DNA of 7,461 nucleotides, taken from positions 1-7,461 of the forward strand of contig JAOUFZ010000079.1 in the NCBI GenBank assembly GCA_029857995.1, read 5' to 3'. The notes under the pieces are model-generated. The model was not told where the DNA came from. It saw nothing but the letters and a program-made list of their open reading frames with translations, and made no database searches. Numbering within the stretch: position 1 is the first letter of the stretch; each line of letters begins with the position of its first letter. This document shows, in pieces, positions 5,921 through 7,461 of the stretch. The DNA comes from Dehalococcoidia bacterium (GTDB lineage Bacteria > Chloroflexota > Dehalococcoidia > GIF9 > AB-539-J10). Made by a program: the position numbers and the translations under genes.

Positions 5921-6819
5921 TTTCCCTCTCCACTATGTGGGCTAAAGGTAGATTTAGCCACATGGTGGGTTTTGCGGCCAAACTTAGAGAATTGGGCTTC
6001 ACCCACGTAGAGCCAAATACATTAGTTTCGCCAAGAATGCTGAATGAGCTTCTCAAGACCATGGTTCCTATTTCAAGCATTCACTCTCCCTGTCCGGCGG
6101 TACTGTCATCCCAAGGAATCCCCGCAAGTAGCCTTTCGTTGAGTTCTCTGGACACGAGCGAGCGCATGGAGGCTGTTAGCTTCACCAAGAAGACAATAGA
6201 CCTGGCGGCAAATGTGAGCGCCAGAGCTATTGTCCTTCACATGGGCGAAGTGCCACTCGATCTGAATTTGCAGGATAGGCTGTATAAGCTCCATGATGGA
6301 GGCTACACTGAAACCAAAGAATATCGCCAAGCTAAAGAAAGGCTAGTTCACCAACGCCTTTCTCTAGCTCACTCTTATCTTGATGCGGCGAGGAGAAGTC
6401 TCCAAGAGCTTAGTAAATATAGCCGACAAAAGGGTATAATGCTGGGGCTTGAGACCAGATTCTATTTTAACGAGATACCAAATATGGATGAAATGGCAGA
6501 GTTACTTAGCGAAGTATCAGAACATCTAGCTGGCTACTGGCATGACGTAGGACATGCTGAGGTACAACAGCAGCTCGGATTTAGCTTTCATGAAGAATGG
6601 CTTTCGCGGTTCAGAGATAGGATGGTTGGCATCCACTTGCACGATATCCGCGGCATTTCCGATCACCATGCCCCAGGAAAAGGAAATATGAATTGGGAAA
6701 TGATAGCCAAGTACTTACCTCGGGGAATAGTAAAAGTCTGCGAGATCGGCGAGTGGAATGATGAAGAGGAAATGCAAGGAGTAGTCAAATTTCTCCAAAA
6801 GAAAGGAATACTAGGTTAG
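5911..6819 (+). CDS. Sugar phosphate isomerase/epimerase family TIM-barrel protein (xylose-isomerase-like), function unassigned
   Basis: The 302-residue product has the look of the AP-endonuclease-2/xylose-isomerase-like TIM barrel, the superfamily that includes endonuclease IV, IolE and IolI. Strand-end motifs with likely metal ligands appear in order: HVEPNT (32-37), SIHSP (56-60), VLHMGEV (108-114), LGLETR (178-183, Glu181), YWHDVGHAE (209-217, with His211, Asp212, His215), GIHLHDI (240-246) followed by His252/His253, and KVCEIGEW (275-282, Glu278). These suit a divalent-metal isomerase, epimerase or dehydratase. TTG 5911 is chosen because AAAGG lies 7 bases upstream, an in-frame stop sits at 5893, and the residues FEVSLSTMW form the expected first beta strand; ATG 5935 would delete it. 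The gene lies between inositol-phosphate synthase and an inositol-lipid synthase, so an inositol or sugar-phosphate substrate is a reasonable inference. A DNA-repair nuclease role is less likely. Confidence 0.85.
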   Translation: MFEVSLSTMWAKGRFSHMVGFAAKLRELGFTHVEPNTLVSPRMLNELLKTMVPISSIHSPCPAVLSSQGIPASSLSLSSLDTSERMEAVSFTKKTIDLAANVSARAIVLHMGEVPLDLNLQDRLYKLHDGGYTETKEYRQAKERLVHQRLSLAHSYLDAARRSLQELSKYSRQKGIMLGLETRFYFNEIPNMDEMAELLSEVSEHLAGYWHDVGHAEVQQQLGFSFHEEWLSRFRDRMVGIHLHDIRGISDHHAPGKGNMNWEMIAKYLPRGIVKVCEIGEWNDEEEMQGVVKFLQKKGILG

Positions 6820-6832
6820 CCGGAAGAGCGTA

Positions 6833-7426
6833 ATGAATTTACAGGACATTCGACGGAAGTTAGCCTATCGTATTACCAGTCCTATAGTGGGTATTTTGAG
6901 CAAAAGTGGCATAACGCCCAATACTCTTACTCTTACCAATCTGGCCTTGAACATAGTCGCAGCCTATGTTATTGCTACGGGGCACTTTCTTCTTGGCGGC
7001 GTGTTAATCCTAGGTTCCGGCCTATTTGACCTCCTCGACGGGGCTTTGGCTCGCTTCACCAAGCAAACTACGAAGTTCGGCGCCGTTCTCGATTCCACAG
7101 TTGACCGCATTTCTGAAGCGGCGACTCTCTGTGGTCTCTTGATTTGGTATGTTCCACAGGAAGGTGCCACCTTGAAAATCGCACTTATTCTTGCTGTTTT
7201 GATTGGTTCCTTCCTGGTCAGCTATATAAGGGCTAGAGCGGAAGGACTCGGCTGGCAATGCCAAGTTGGCTTGTTTACTAGAGCAGAACGGGTTATAGTA
7301 TTAGCAATAGGTTTGCTAATAAATCAGATTTTTGTTGCTTTATGTATTCTGGCGTTCTTCGTCTTTGTCACTGTGGTTCAAAGGTTGGTTTACGTGTGGA
7401 AGCAAGAAAAGACTAAAGGAGATTGA
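6833..7426 (+). CDS. CDP-alcohol phosphatidyltransferase, probable phosphatidylinositol-phosphate synthase
   Basis: This 197-residue integral membrane enzyme should transfer a phosphatidyl group from CDP-diacylglycerol to a polar alcohol. The full family signature D-x2-DG-x2-AR-x8-G-x3-D-x3-D is present: Asp66, Asp69, Gly70, Ala73, Arg74, Gly83, Asp87 and Asp91. About six hydrophobic segments are visible, near 31-49, 51-68, 93-108, 114-132, 152-168 and 169-187. The segments FGAVLDSTVDRIS (82-94), SYIRARAEGLG (130-140), RAERVIVL (150-157) and VVQRLVYVW (181-189) resemble mycobacterial PgsA1, the inositol-1-phosphate-specific enzyme, more than glycerophosphate-specific PgsA. Arg133 sits where those enzymes have Lys in SYxKARAE. 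Ino1 1.1 kb upstream would supply the co-substrate. GGAAGAG (6822-6828) precedes the ATG. The gene starts 13 bases after the TIM-barrel gene and its stop abuts the purA start. Phosphatidylglycerophosphate synthase is the main alternative. Confidence 0.9.
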   Translation: MNLQDIRRKLAYRITSPIVGILSKSGITPNTLTLTNLALNIVAAYVIATGHFLLGGVLILGSGLFDLLDGALARFTKQTTKFGAVLDSTVDRISEAATLCGLLIWYVPQEGATLKIALILAVLIGSFLVSYIRARAEGLGWQCQVGLFTRAERVIVLAIGLLINQIFVALCILAFFVFVTVVQRLVYVWKQEKTKGD

Positions 7427-7461
7427 ATGGCAGTCATAGCTGTTGTGGGAGGGCAATGGGG
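7427..7461 (+). CDS. purA: Adenylosuccinate synthetase, N-terminal 12 residues only
   Basis: The window ends after 35 bases of this gene. They encode MAVIAVVGGQWG, which matches the start of PurA, where the phosphate-binding loop continues as DEGKGK; the common form is GAQWG, and here the second residue is Gly. PurA condenses IMP with aspartate using GTP, the first committed step to AMP. AAAGGAG (7415-7421) is a good Shine-Dalgarno 5 bases before the ATG, and the ATG directly follows the stop of the phosphatidyltransferase gene with no spacer. The identity rests on this short but distinctive segment. Confidence 0.85.
   Translation, partial: MAVIAVVGGQW

Overview
The window looks like chromosomal DNA from a free-living bacterium with roughly balanced base composition. 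The best guess is a Chloroflexota/Dehalococcoidia-like lineage. This is inference from several traits together: a bacterial nusA-ylxR-infB-rbfA operon with a short IF-2 and TTG starts, an actinobacterial-type inositol-phosphate synthase and inositol lipid synthase fused onto that operon, and a family III CoA-transferase next door. No rRNA, tRNA, CRISPR, transposase or phage feature was seen.

Layout. Bases 1-622 (minus strand) hold the N-terminal 207 codons of a CaiB/BaiF family III CoA-transferase, resembling alpha-methylacyl-CoA racemase, whose 3' end lies outside the window. Bases 623-779 are a divergent intergenic region with a candidate sigma-70-type promoter and an 8-bp hairpin followed by T residues, just ahead of nusA. 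Bases 780-4627 (plus strand) are the translation/transcription block nusA, ylxR (rnpM), infB, rbfA, tightly packed or overlapping. rimP, which often precedes nusA, is not at that position. Bases 4590-7426 are an inositol-lipid block: ino1, a gap of about 196 bases that may hold a 45-codon ORF, a sugar-phosphate-isomerase-like TIM-barrel gene and a CDP-alcohol phosphatidyltransferase. The last 35 bases are the first codons of purA.

How the genes fit together. NusA, RnpM/YlxR, IF-2 and RbfA serve transcription elongation/antitermination, RNase P modulation, translation initiation and 30S maturation. The ino1 ribosome-binding site lies inside rbfA, so the lipid genes appear to be co-transcribed with the ribosome block. 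Ino1 makes inositol-1(3)-phosphate from glucose-6-phosphate. The phosphatidyltransferase carries the complete catalytic signature and the inositol-phosphate-synthase-like SYxRARAE segment, so it probably joins CDP-diacylglycerol to that product to make phosphatidylinositol phosphate. The TIM-barrel protein between them belongs to the same broad fold family as IolE and IolI, and its role is unassigned.

The most interesting points are the compact inositol-phospholipid pathway with an unexplained TIM-barrel enzyme embedded in it, the hairpin in the nusA leader, the small ATGA-coupled ORF after ino1, and an altered GxxG loop in the first KH domain of NusA. I do not see a clearly unprecedented system such as a defence island or mobile element.
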